Below are positions 1 through 7,338 of a stretch of 45,910 nucleotides of DNA, one piece after another; positions within the stretch are counted from its first letter, which is position 1; each line of letters opens with the position of its first letter. The position numbers were made by a program, and so were the translations under genes. Under the pieces are notes generated by a model, which saw only the letters and a list, made by a program, of their open reading frames with translations, was not told the DNA's origin and did no database searches. The DNA is from Abyssibius sp040880065 (GTDB taxonomy: Bacteria; Pseudomonadota; Alphaproteobacteria; Rhodobacterales; Rhodobacteraceae). Location: positions 1 through 45,910 of the forward strand of contig JBBDJE010000012.1 of the NCBI GenBank assembly GCA_040880065.1, in the 5' to 3' direction.

Positions 1-55
1 AGACCCACGGACTCTGACTCCGTTAGTCCTGGTTCGAATCCAGGTTCCCCAGCCA
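1..55 (+). tRNA. tRNA-Gln (anticodon CTG), 5' part outside window
   Basis: The window opens inside a tRNA. The anticodon arm is complete: stem ACGGA (7-11), loop CTCTGAC (12-18), stem TCCGT (19-23), giving anticodon CTG at 14-16, which reads glutamine CAG codons. The T arm is complete at 28-44, with CCTGG and CCAGG flanking TTCGAAT. The 3' acceptor strand, discriminator G and an encoded CCA end at 55. The D arm and 5' acceptor strand lie before the window. The last 33 bases are also antisense to the end of bhcR. Confidence 0.93.
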
Positions 56-874
56 TATATTCCCAGTATCAGCCCCCAAAGCTTCTGAAACACCGTCGGC
101 AGCCGCTTTGACCATTGCGCCGGTTGTCGCCACCTTATCGGTTGTAAGCCTGTTGCTTGGGCCGGAAACCGAAATGCCCGCCACCGCTTCGCCCAGATAG
201 TTGAATATCGGGGCCGCGATGCAACGCATACCGGGTGATTTCTCGCCATCGTCGATCGCGTAGCCACGGGTGCGCGTTGCTGCCAGATCAGCGCGCAAAT
301 CGTGCTGGCGCGTCAGCGTTTGCGCGGTGAATTGCTCCAGCGCCATGCTTCCCAGCAGCTTTTGCATTCGCGCTTGCGCATATGTCGCCAGCAACGCCTT
401 GCCAATTCCCGAAGCATGCATCGGCCCCTGTGTGCCGGGCGGAAAGAATGCGCGAATGCTCTCATGTGTTTCCACCTGAGCGATGAACATTACCCGCCCG
501 TCTGCCTCGATGCCCAAATTCGCGGTTTCGCCGGTTGCGGCCATAAGCTCGCGCATGGCGGGCATAGCACGGCTAACGATATTGCTGCGCCGTAAATACA
601 CCGCGCCAATGCGAAAACTGTTCGCACCGATCATCCATTCCTGTGTGGCTTCAATATTTTCAACCAGCCCACGGAGCTGGAATGTGGTTAAAATCCGGTA
701 AAGCGTAGCGGGGGATTGCCCCATTTCAGCAGCCAGCGCCGATAAGGTCATGGTGCCGCCCATGGCCAGCGCCTCAAGCACATCAACCGCCCGGTCAACC
801 GCCTGAATACGCGGGGTTTCGTCCGGCCGGCGGAATGATTTTGGCCGTCCGCGCGCACGATTCTGGTGGGTCAT
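23..874 (-). CDS. bhcR: IclR-family regulator of the beta-hydroxyaspartate cycle, BhcR
   Basis: This 283-residue protein has the IclR layout: a basic N-terminus, a winged helix-turn-helix at about residues 25-85, then the IclR effector domain. It is divergent from bhcA with 193 bp between the start codons, the arrangement known for bhcR in Paracoccus denitrificans. From recollection of that system, BhcR binds the bhc promoter and responds to glyoxylate. The identification rests on family plus position. The odd feature is the C-terminus: the last ten residues (WLGNLDSNQD) and the stop codon are read from the antisense strand of the neighbouring tRNA-Gln, so the tail is probably not functionally constrained as protein. 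A regulator of another glycolate-related operon is an unlikely alternative. Confidence 0.88.
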   Translation of the reverse strand: MTHQNRARGRPKSFRRPDETPRIQAVDRAVDVLEALAMGGTMTLSALAAEMGQSPATLYRILTTFQLRGLVENIEATQEWMIGANSFRIGAVYLRRSNIVSRAMPAMRELMAATGETANLGIEADGRVMFIAQVETHESIRAFFPPGTQGPMHASGIGKALLATYAQARMQKLLGSMALEQFTAQTLTRQHDLRADLAATRTRGYAIDDGEKSPGMRCIAAPIFNYLGEAVAGISVSGPSNRLTTDKVATTGAMVKAAADGVSEALGADTGNIWLGNLDSNQD

Positions 875-904
875 TTGCGATTCCCTTGAATGGCATAACG
901 AAGT

Positions 905-921
905 TTCAACGTTTTGTTGAA
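905..921. promoter_or_regulatory. Inverted repeat TTCAAC-N5-GTTGAA, candidate BhcR operator near bhcR
   Basis: Perfect 6-bp arms TTCAAC (905-910) and GTTGAA (916-921) flank GTTTT, 31 bp upstream of the bhcR start codon. IclR proteins bind short imperfect palindromes of this size, often in their own promoter. Assignment to BhcR is inference from position. The site would suit autoregulation. Confidence 0.45.
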
Positions 922-977
922 TATGTGGCCAGTGTGATGAAAAATTCTATGCATATGTTTTTATTATAATAATAATA

Positions 978-997
978 CGCTATCCGCAATTATAGCG
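978..997. promoter_or_regulatory. Inverted repeat CGCTAT-N8-ATAGCG upstream of the bhcA -35 box
   Basis: Perfect 6-bp arms at 978-983 and 992-997 with an 8-bp spacer sit 14 bp upstream of the proposed bhcA -35 hexamer, inside an AT-rich stretch. This is where an activator of the bhc operon would be expected to bind. A BhcR site is the simplest guess, but another regulator is possible. Confidence 0.4.
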
Positions 998-1011
998 CAA
1001 ATTCAAAATAA

Positions 1012-1040
1012 TTGTGAAAAATTCCTAACCCGCATACTAA
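1012..1040 (+). promoter_or_regulatory. Sigma70-type promoter of bhcABCD
   Basis: A -35 element TTGTGA (1012-1017) and a -10 element TACTAA (1035-1040) are separated by exactly 17 bp. Transcription would start near 1047, leaving a leader of about 20 nt that contains the strong ribosome binding site GGAGG (1058-1062), five bases before the bhcA ATG at 1068. Confidence 0.6.
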
Positions 1041-1067
1041 TGGTGCAACCCATAAACGGAGGTTGCC

Positions 1068-2237
1068 ATGAGTTTTCAGAATCCGGTCTTCATTCCCGGC
1101 CCGACCAACATGCCCGAGGTTATTCGTCAGGCCTGTTATATGCCAACGATAGACCACCGCTCGCCGGTTTTTGGCGGCATATTGCACCCTTGCCTTGCGG
1201 GTGTGAAGCGGGTGCTGAAATCTGAAACCGCCGAGGTGTTCATCTTTCCATCTACCGGCACAGGCGGCTGGGAAGTCGCGCTGAGCAACACCCTGAACGC
1301 TGGCGATGGCGTGCTTGCCGCACGCAACGGCATGTTCAGCCACCGTTGGATAGATATGTGCCAGCGCCACGGCCTGAACGTGAACATCGTCGAAACGCCT
1401 TGGGGCGAAGGCATTCAGGCTGACCGTTATGAGGAGATTTTGCGCGCCGATACCGGCCACGGCATCAAGGTTGTGCTGGCCACACATAACGAAACCGCAA
1501 CCGGCGTAAAGTCGGATATTGCCGCCGTGCGCCGCGCGCTCGATGCCGCCAGCCACCCGGCCATGCTGTTTGTCGATGGCGTCAGCTCCATCGGCTCGAT
1601 GGATTTTCGGATGGATGAATGGGGCGTAGATGTGGCGGTTACCGGCTCGCAAAAAGGGTTTATGCTGCCAGCAGGCTTGGCGATTGTCGGCTTCAGTGCG
1701 CGTGCGCTGGCGGCGAGCAAAACCGCCACCCTGCCCCGCACCTTCTTTGATATCGCCGATATGGCCAAGGGCTACGCCAATAACGCCTTTCCCTATACAC
1801 CGCCCGTTGGCCTTATGAACGGGCTGAAAAAATCATTGGAAATGATCGAGGCCGAGGGGCTGGAAAATGTCTTTGCCCGCCACACGCGCATTGCAACCGG
1901 TGTGCGCCACGCGGTCAAGGCTTGGGGGCTTACGCTTTGCGCCGCCAACCCCGGCCTTTATTCCGACACGGTTTCGGCCATTCGCACGCCCGAAGGCTTT
2001 AACGCTACCGACATTGTGACCGTCGCCGCGCGCGACTATGGCATGGCCTTTGGTGTGGGTTTGGGTGAGGTTGCGGGCAAGGTTTTTCGCATTGGCCACC
2101 TTGGCAGCCTGACCGATGCGATGATGCTGTCGGGCCTTGCCACCGTCGAAATGGTCATGGCTGACCTTGGGTTGAACATTACACTTGGCTCGGGCGTGGC
2201 CGCTGCGCAGGCCTTTTACCGCCATGGCAAGGCATAG
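1068..2237 (+). CDS. bhcA: Aspartate-glyoxylate aminotransferase BhcA
   Basis: A 389-residue PLP aminotransferase of the serine/alanine-glyoxylate (class V) type. The motif GSQKG places the PLP-binding lysine at K196, and the FVDGVSSIGS stretch just before residue 180 supplies the usual aspartate that contacts the pyridine nitrogen. In the beta-hydroxyaspartate cycle, BhcA transfers the amino group of aspartate to glyoxylate, giving glycine and oxaloacetate. It is first in a tight four-gene operon, with a good GGAGG ribosome binding site. Position beside bhcB, bhcC, bhcD and divergent bhcR separates it from ordinary serine-glyoxylate aminotransferases of the serine cycle. Confidence 0.93.
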   Translation: MSFQNPVFIPGPTNMPEVIRQACYMPTIDHRSPVFGGILHPCLAGVKRVLKSETAEVFIFPSTGTGGWEVALSNTLNAGDGVLAARNGMFSHRWIDMCQRHGLNVNIVETPWGEGIQADRYEEILRADTGHGIKVVLATHNETATGVKSDIAAVRRALDAASHPAMLFVDGVSSIGSMDFRMDEWGVDVAVTGSQKGFMLPAGLAIVGFSARALAASKTATLPRTFFDIADMAKGYANNAFPYTPPVGLMNGLKKSLEMIEAEGLENVFARHTRIATGVRHAVKAWGLTLCAANPGLYSDTVSAIRTPEGFNATDIVTVAARDYGMAFGVGLGEVAGKVFRIGHLGSLTDAMMLSGLATVEMVMADLGLNITLGSGVAAAQAFYRHGKA

Positions 2238-2245
2238 GGGGCAGC

Positions 2246-3199
2246 ATGTATATTCCCACACTCGATGATATGATGGCGGCCCATGAGCGCATTGCGCCGC
2301 ATATCCACCGCACCCCGGTGCTCACCTCGCAATTCATCAACCATCTGGTTGGGGCCGAGCTGTTTTTCAAATGCGAAAACCTGCAAAAGGCCGGGGCGTT
2401 CAAGGCGCGGGGCGCTTCAAACGCGGTGTTCGGGCTAAGTGATGCGCAGGCCGCGCGCGGTGTGGCCACGCATTCCAGCGGCAACCACGGCACATGCCTG
2501 TCTTATGCCGCCGGACGGCGGGGCATCCCCTGCACGGTTGTCATGCCGCATACTGCACCGCAGGCCAAAAAGGATGCAGTGCGCGGCTATGGCGGCAAAG
2601 TGGTGGAGTGTGAACCTTCAACCACATCGCGCGAGGCGGTGTTTGCCGAAGTTGTGGCTAAAACCGGCGCCGAATTCGTGCACCCCTATAACGATGCGCG
2701 GGTGATTGCCGGTCAGGCCACGTGCTCGCGCGAATTGCTTGAGCAGGTCGAAAACCTGAATGGCGTTGTCGCCCCGATTGGTGGCGGTGGAATGATTTCC
2801 GGCACCTGCCTCACGCTTTCAAACCTTGCACCCGAAATGCAGGTTTATGCGGCCGAGCCTGAACAAGCCGATGACGCCTATCGCAGCTTCAAGGCTGGCT
2901 ATATCATTGCCGATGATGCGCCCAATACCGTGGCCGACGGGCTGAAAGTGCCGCTAAAAGAACTGACATGGCATTTCGTGCGCAACCATGTCGCCGATAT
3001 TTTCACCGTATCCGAAGACGAAATCATTGACGCCATGAAGCTGATCTGGAAGCGCATGAAAATCGTTATGGAACCATCGAGTGCCGTGCCGCTTGCGGCA
3101 ATCCTCAAGCATAAAGAACAGTTTGCCGGCCAAAGGCTTGGCATTATCATTACAGGCGGCAATGTCGACCTTGACCTGCTGCCATGGCAGCAGAAATAA
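2246..3199 (+). CDS. bhcB: erythro-beta-hydroxyaspartate dehydratase BhcB
   Basis: A 317-residue fold-type II PLP enzyme of the threonine dehydratase/serine racemase family. The PLP lysine is K53 in the FKARGA motif, the SSGNHG phosphate-contact motif follows near residue 76, and the glycine-rich loop PIGGGGM near residue 178 binds the PLP phosphate. The family role in this operon is to dehydrate beta-hydroxyaspartate to iminosuccinate. It starts 8 bp after bhcA with an AGGGGG ribosome binding site. Without the operon it would be annotated as threonine dehydratase. The context makes BhcB much more likely. Confidence 0.93.
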   Translation: MYIPTLDDMMAAHERIAPHIHRTPVLTSQFINHLVGAELFFKCENLQKAGAFKARGASNAVFGLSDAQAARGVATHSSGNHGTCLSYAAGRRGIPCTVVMPHTAPQAKKDAVRGYGGKVVECEPSTTSREAVFAEVVAKTGAEFVHPYNDARVIAGQATCSRELLEQVENLNGVVAPIGGGGMISGTCLTLSNLAPEMQVYAAEPEQADDAYRSFKAGYIIADDAPNTVADGLKVPLKELTWHFVRNHVADIFTVSEDEIIDAMKLIWKRMKIVMEPSSAVPLAAILKHKEQFAGQRLGIIITGGNVDLDLLPWQQK

Positions 3200-3214
3200 C
3201 CACAGGAGCTGAAA

Positions 3215-4366
3215 ATGAGTTTTGACAAATACGAGGTCGGCTATGACATCCCTGCCCTGCCCGGCATGGATGAGGCCGATATTCAAACCCCCTGCCTTGT
3301 GCTGGATCTGGATGCGCTGGAGCGCAACATCATCAAAATGGGCGACTATGCCAAGGCCCATGGAATGCGCCACCGTGTGCATGGGAAAATGCACAAATCG
3401 GTCGATGTGGCAAAGCTGCAAGAGCGCTTGGGCGGTTCGTGTGGCGTGTGCTGCCAGAAGGTTTCGGAGGCCGAGGTGTTTGCGCGCGGCGGCATCAAGG
3501 ATATTCTTGTGTCCAATCAGGTCACAGATCTCGCAAAAATCGACCGTCTTGCCCGCCTGCCCAAGCTTGGCGCGCGCACGCTTGTTTGTGTTGATGATCC
3601 GGCCAATGTGGCTAACCTTTCGCAAGCAGCCAAAAAGCATGGCACCGAAATCGAATGCCTTGTGGAAATTGACTGTGGCGCGGGCCGCTGCGGGGTGAGC
3701 ACAACGCAAGACGTGGTGCACATCGCCAAGCTCATCGACGGCGCTGACAACCTCAAATTTGCGGGCATTCAGGCCTATCAGGGTGCCATGCAGCACCTTG
3801 ACAGTTTTGCCGACCGCAAGGCCAAGCTCGACCTTGCCATCGCGCAGGTGGCCGATGCTGTGCAAGGGCTAAAGGCGCAAGGGCTGGATTGCGATATCGT
3901 TGGCGGTGGCGGCACGGGCTCTTACTATTTCGAGGCGGCATCGGGCGTATATAACGAGCTTCAATGCGGCTCCTATGCCTTTATGGATGCCGATTATGGC
4001 CGCATTCTTGATGAAAACGGCCAGCGGATTGATCAGGGAGAATGGGAAAACGCGCTGTTCATTCTGACCAGCGTGATGAGCCATGCCAAGGCCGACAAGG
4101 CAATTGTCGACGCCGGATTAAAGGCGCAGTCTGTCGATAGCGGCCTGCCAACCGTATTTGGCCGCGATGACGTGACCTATATGAAATGTTCCGACGAGCA
4201 CGGCGTTGTGGCCGATCCGGGCGGCGCGCTGAAGGTCAATGACAAGCTGCGCCTTGTGCCCGGCCATTGCGACCCGACCTGCAATGTCCATGACTGGTAT
4301 GTCGGCCTGCGCAACGGCAAGGTTGAAAGCCTCTGGCCGGTTTCCGCGCGCGGCAAGGCCTTCTAG
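3215..4366 (+). CDS. bhcC: beta-hydroxyaspartate aldolase BhcC
   Basis: A 383-residue PLP enzyme of the D-threonine aldolase/alanine racemase-like (fold type III) family. K58 in RVHGKMHKS is the expected Schiff-base lysine, and the C-terminal PGHCDPTCN segment carries the histidine and cysteine pattern that holds the divalent metal in D-threonine aldolases. BhcC condenses glycine with glyoxylate to erythro-beta-hydroxyaspartate, the carbon-carbon bond forming step of the cycle. It has an AGGAG ribosome binding site, 15 bp after bhcB, and bhcD begins 3 bp after its stop codon. Confidence 0.93.
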   Translation: MSFDKYEVGYDIPALPGMDEADIQTPCLVLDLDALERNIIKMGDYAKAHGMRHRVHGKMHKSVDVAKLQERLGGSCGVCCQKVSEAEVFARGGIKDILVSNQVTDLAKIDRLARLPKLGARTLVCVDDPANVANLSQAAKKHGTEIECLVEIDCGAGRCGVSTTQDVVHIAKLIDGADNLKFAGIQAYQGAMQHLDSFADRKAKLDLAIAQVADAVQGLKAQGLDCDIVGGGGTGSYYFEAASGVYNELQCGSYAFMDADYGRILDENGQRIDQGEWENALFILTSVMSHAKADKAIVDAGLKAQSVDSGLPTVFGRDDVTYMKCSDEHGVVADPGGALKVNDKLRLVPGHCDPTCNVHDWYVGLRNGKVESLWPVSARGKAF

Positions 4367-4369
4367 GCC

Positions 4370-5335
4370 ATGTATATTGTTCCAGAAAAAGACATCGCCG
4401 CACTGGTAAGTGCCGAGGACAGTTTTGCCGCCGTGCGCGAGGTATTTGGCGCAATGGCGGCAGGCTCGGCCTATAATTTCCCCGTTATCCGCGAGGCGAT
4501 TGGCCATGCCGATGCGCTCTATGGCTTCAAATCGGGGTTTGACCGGCAGGGTTTGAACCTCGGGCTGAAATCGGGCGGCTATTGGCCGGGCAATGCGGCG
4601 CGCGGGCTGACAAACCATCAATCGACCGTGTTTTTGTTTGATGCCGATACCGGCAAATGCCGTGCAATTGTTGGTGGCAACCTGCTGACCGCCTTGCGCA
4701 CCGCCGCCGCCGCCGCCGTTTCTGTGGCCTGTTTGGCACGAAAAAACGCAACTGTGCTTGGCATTGTCGGCGCGGGCCATCAGGCGGCGTTCCAACTGCG
4801 CGCCGTGGCCGCGCAGCGCAAATTTACGCGGGTTGTGGCGTGGAACCGCAGTTTTGAAAAGCTGGCCAATCTTGGGGCTGTTGCGGCGGAACTGGGGCTG
4901 GCGTTTGAAGCGGTTTCGCTGGAAAGCCTTGGGGCTGAGGCCGATGTGATTGTTACAATTACATCAAGTTATGCCGCCATTTTGACCGATGCAAATGTTA
5001 AAGCAGGCACGCATATCGCTTGCATGGGCACCGATACCAAAGGCAAACAAGAAATCGAGCCCGCGCTTGTGGCCCGCGCCAGCCTGTTCACCGACGAGGT
5101 GGCGCAATCCATCAGCATTGGCGAATGCCAGCACGCCATTGCGGCGGGACTGGTGGCGCAAAGCGGTATTACCATGCTTGGCGCGGTGATTAACGGCACC
5201 CATGCGGGCCGCCAGAACGACGATGAAATCACCCTGTTTGATGGCACAGGCGTGGGCCTACAAGACCTTGCTGTCGCCTCAACTGCTGTGCAGCGCGCGG
5301 TTGAACAAGGCCGCGCGATAGAGGTGGAGTTCTAG
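4370..5335 (+). CDS. bhcD: Iminosuccinate reductase BhcD
   Basis: A 321-residue member of the ornithine cyclodeaminase/mu-crystallin family. A Rossmann nucleotide-binding motif GIVGAGHQA lies near residue 128, after an alanine run encoded by a short GCC repeat around 4699-4716. In the cycle it reduces iminosuccinate to aspartate with NAD(P)H, regenerating the amino donor for BhcA. It is the last gene of bhcABCD, starting 3 bp after bhcC. Ornithine cyclodeaminase or ketimine reductase activity would be the alternative from sequence alone, but the neighbours decide it. Confidence 0.92.
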   Translation: MYIVPEKDIAALVSAEDSFAAVREVFGAMAAGSAYNFPVIREAIGHADALYGFKSGFDRQGLNLGLKSGGYWPGNAARGLTNHQSTVFLFDADTGKCRAIVGGNLLTALRTAAAAAVSVACLARKNATVLGIVGAGHQAAFQLRAVAAQRKFTRVVAWNRSFEKLANLGAVAAELGLAFEAVSLESLGAEADVIVTITSSYAAILTDANVKAGTHIACMGTDTKGKQEIEPALVARASLFTDEVAQSISIGECQHAIAAGLVAQSGITMLGAVINGTHAGRQNDDEITLFDGTGVGLQDLAVASTAVQRAVEQGRAIEVEF

Positions 5336-5344
5336 ACAGACTGC

Positions 5345-5369
5345 GCCCCCGCACGGGCTGTGCAGGGGC
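5345..5369. terminator. Hairpin after bhcD without a U-tract
   Basis: Arms GCCCC-GCAC and GTGC-GGGGC pair around a GGGCT loop with one C/A mismatch. The hairpin sits 10 bp after the bhcD stop, in the 51-bp gap to the convergent gene. No run of T follows on either strand, so it may be a weak or mRNA-stabilising structure rather than a true intrinsic terminator. Confidence 0.35.
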
Positions 5370-5386
5370 AAATACAAGCCGCGCGA

Positions 5387-6337
5387 CTAGCCTTTCTTCT
5401 TGTCATTGCTTGGCGTGGCTTTGCTTGGCGTGGCTTTTGGCGCTGGCGCATCGCTTGCAAACGGGTCATCGCCTGCATCAGCATCCGGTATTGGGGCATC
5501 CGGTATTGGGGCATCCGGTTTTGGTGTCGATTCCTGTGATTTGGCAGCGCCGCGCGCCGTGGGCTGGTGTTTTACATCCTCATCCGCACTGGCCTCCTTT
5601 AGCCGCGCTTCAGCCGCATCGCCCTTGCTTGTGCCGGATTTGATCGCCGATATATCGCCTGCAGCACCCTTGCTACCCGCAGCCTTTGCCTCACCCGCAG
5701 CAATATCAGGCGCAGCCCCGCTTTCGCCTGAGCCAGCTTTGGATTTGCCACCACCAAGGCTTGATGTGCCGCCCGCCGCCGAAGCGCCCTTCATGGATTT
5801 GTCGGCATCGGCATCACCATCGGCGGCCACAGCCGCAGTGCCTGCGGCCATTGCACCCGCCACACCCAACGGTGCGGCTGGCAGAACTTCGGTTTTCTCA
5901 TCTTTCTTGCGGCTGGATGTATGGGTTTTGGTCGTAACATCACCGCATTTGGCGCAGGTATAGGTTTCGGTCACCTCATAGGTTTCCTCCATCCAAGTTA
6001 TAACCTTGGTCGAGCGGTCATCGGCCTCTTCACGGCTTTCTTTCGGCTCGCTGCCCAGAACCTTTTCACTGCGATCGGTGCGCGTAATGCTGAAAGCCGC
6101 ACTGCATTTGCCGCATTGCGCCGCTTTGGAACCATTGCCAAACGACCATTTGAACAGGCCAAAACCAGCACCCGCGCCCAAAATCACAGCGCCCCCGAAA
6201 CGCAGGGCACCGCCCTGCCCGCTAAGCACCAAAAGCGCAATAAGCGCAACAACTGCGCCGCCGATACAGCCCCAGATAAGTGCCGTTTTTTTAATTGAGG
6301 CTTGCATGGCCTCTTGTTCTGCAGAAAGACCAGACAT
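5387..6337 (-). CDS. Hypothetical membrane protein with two CxxC pairs and a repetitive disordered tail
   Basis: I do not recognise this 316-residue protein. The start at 6337 is chosen because AGGGGA lies just upstream. Two hydrophobic helices (about residues 17-40 and 44-66) are followed by CGKC near residue 75 and CAKC near residue 126, spaced like a split zinc ribbon. The rest, from about residue 155, is low complexity: rich in Ala, Gly, Ser, Asp and Lys, and probably disordered. The tail contains tandem PDAPI and KATPS pentapeptide repeats encoded by 15-bp DNA repeats. It converges on bhcD and is divergent from the LysR gene. A role in envelope organisation or metal sensing is possible but not shown. 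Confidence 0.72.
   Translation of the reverse strand: MSGLSAEQEAMQASIKKTALIWGCIGGAVVALIALLVLSGQGGALRFGGAVILGAGAGFGLFKWSFGNGSKAAQCGKCSAAFSITRTDRSEKVLGSEPKESREEADDRSTKVITWMEETYEVTETYTCAKCGDVTTKTHTSSRKKDEKTEVLPAAPLGVAGAMAAGTAAVAADGDADADKSMKGASAAGGTSSLGGGKSKAGSGESGAAPDIAAGEAKAAGSKGAAGDISAIKSGTSKGDAAEARLKEASADEDVKHQPTARGAAKSQESTPKPDAPIPDAPIPDADAGDDPFASDAPAPKATPSKATPSNDKKKG
5408..5437. repeat. Two tandem 15-bp repeats inside the hypothetical gene
   Basis: The 15-bp unit GCTTGGCGTGGCTTT occurs twice back to back (5408-5422 and 5423-5437). Read on the minus strand it adds one KATPS pentapeptide, so copy-number change would not break the frame. Confidence 0.85.
5481..5525. repeat. Three tandem 15-bp repeats inside the hypothetical gene
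   Basis: Two exact copies of GCATCCGGTATTGGG (5481-5495, 5496-5510) and a third copy with two changes (5511-5525). They encode the PDAPI-type repeats. This is a second, unrelated, in-frame repeat only 44 bp from the first. Confidence 0.87.
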
Positions 6338-6423
6338 GACTATCCCCTTTTTTTGATGAGCGATGCTGCGACAGATCGCAGATTCGCGCAACCATTCGGC
6401 GTGATGGCACCCGCTTTAGGGTT

Positions 6424-6440
6424 GCAAATGTACAATTTGC
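6424..6440. promoter_or_regulatory. Perfect 17-bp palindrome GCAAAT-N5-ATTTGC, candidate LysR operator
   Basis: Arms GCAAAT (6424-6429) and ATTTGC (6435-6440) flank GTACA, 43 bp before the LysR start codon. The site precedes a good -10 hexamer TATACT (6454-6459) and covers its -35 position, which suits autorepression. A second, looser inverted repeat, CTTATA (6452-6457) and TATAAG (6471-6476), covers the -10 and the ribosome binding site. Confidence 0.5.
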
Positions 6441-6483
6441 CATCACTATGTCTTATACTTTATGACAACATATAAGGTTGACC

Positions 6484-7338
6484 ATGCGGCACGCCCAACT
6501 TCGCGCCTTTCATGCCGTTGCTTTACATGGCGGGTTTTCACGCGCAGGCGAAGCGCTGCATGTGACCCAGCCCGCAATTTCCGACCAAGTGCGCCGCCTG
6601 GAGCAGGAATATGACATTTTGCTGTTTCACCGCGACAAAAAGCAGGTGCGGCTCACGTCGCGCGGCCAAGCGTTGCTGGAAATTACCAACCGCCTGTTCG
6701 CAGCCGAGGGCCAGGCGCTGGAATTTTTGTCTGAAAACCGTGGCGAAATGCAGGGCCGGTTGCGCATTATGGTGGATAGCGCGCATCACGTGCTTGGGCT
6801 TTTGGCCAAATTCAGGCAGGATAACCCGCTTGTTACTATCGAAATCAGCACCGGAAATACCGCGCAAGTGGTTGCCGCCCTTCAAGCCTATCGCGCCGAT
6901 ATCGGTATTTTGGGCGATACGCCGCCATCGCATGACCTTGCCATGCGCAACCTTGGTGCCAGCCCGATCGTCGCCTTTGCTGCACGCCGCCTGAACCTGC
7001 CTGCCGACCAAGGGATGAGTGTGGCCGAATTGGCGAACCACCCGCTCATTCTGCGCGAAAAGGGCTCGAAAACCCGGCAAAAACTGGATGAGGCCGCCGC
7101 CCTGCTTGGCCTGACCCTTGTGCCTGCCGTAGAGGCGGAAGGGCGCGAAGCGGTGCGCGAAATTGTGGCTGCGGGTGCGGGCATCGGCTTTGTATCGCAG
7201 GCCGAGTTCGGGCTTGACCAGCGGCTGCAAATCATCCCGATTCTGGGGCAAACCCTGCTGATGCAGGAAGTGCTGGTCTGCCTGCGCGACCGCGCGCAAA
7301 CGCGGCTTGTCAGCGCTTTTATGGCGCTGGCGGAATAA
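6484..7338 (+). CDS. LysR-family transcriptional regulator
   Basis: A 284-residue LysR regulator: an N-terminal winged helix-turn-helix (about residues 1-60, with SRAGEALHVTQPAISDQVRRLE as the recognition region), then the substrate-binding-like effector domain. I chose ATG 6484 over TTG 6478 because AAGG lies six bases before the ATG. The target is uncertain. Neither neighbour is divergent in the classic LysR arrangement with a metabolic gene; the gene behind it is the orphan membrane protein. Its 3' end overlaps the end of the convergent ridA-like gene by 20 bp, so the two transcripts collide tail to tail. Confidence 0.88.
   Translation: MRHAQLRAFHAVALHGGFSRAGEALHVTQPAISDQVRRLEQEYDILLFHRDKKQVRLTSRGQALLEITNRLFAAEGQALEFLSENRGEMQGRLRIMVDSAHHVLGLLAKFRQDNPLVTIEISTGNTAQVVAALQAYRADIGILGDTPPSHDLAMRNLGASPIVAFAARRLNLPADQGMSVAELANHPLILREKGSKTRQKLDEAAALLGLTLVPAVEAEGREAVREIVAAGAGIGFVSQAEFGLDQRLQIIPILGQTLLMQEVLVCLRDRAQTRLVSAFMALAE

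Noticed and set aside
5400..5963. Plus-strand open frame of 187 codons opposite the orphan membrane protein
   Set aside because: It is the antisense reading of a low-complexity Ala/Ser-rich gene. The minus frame has a good start, two membrane helices and CxxC pairs.
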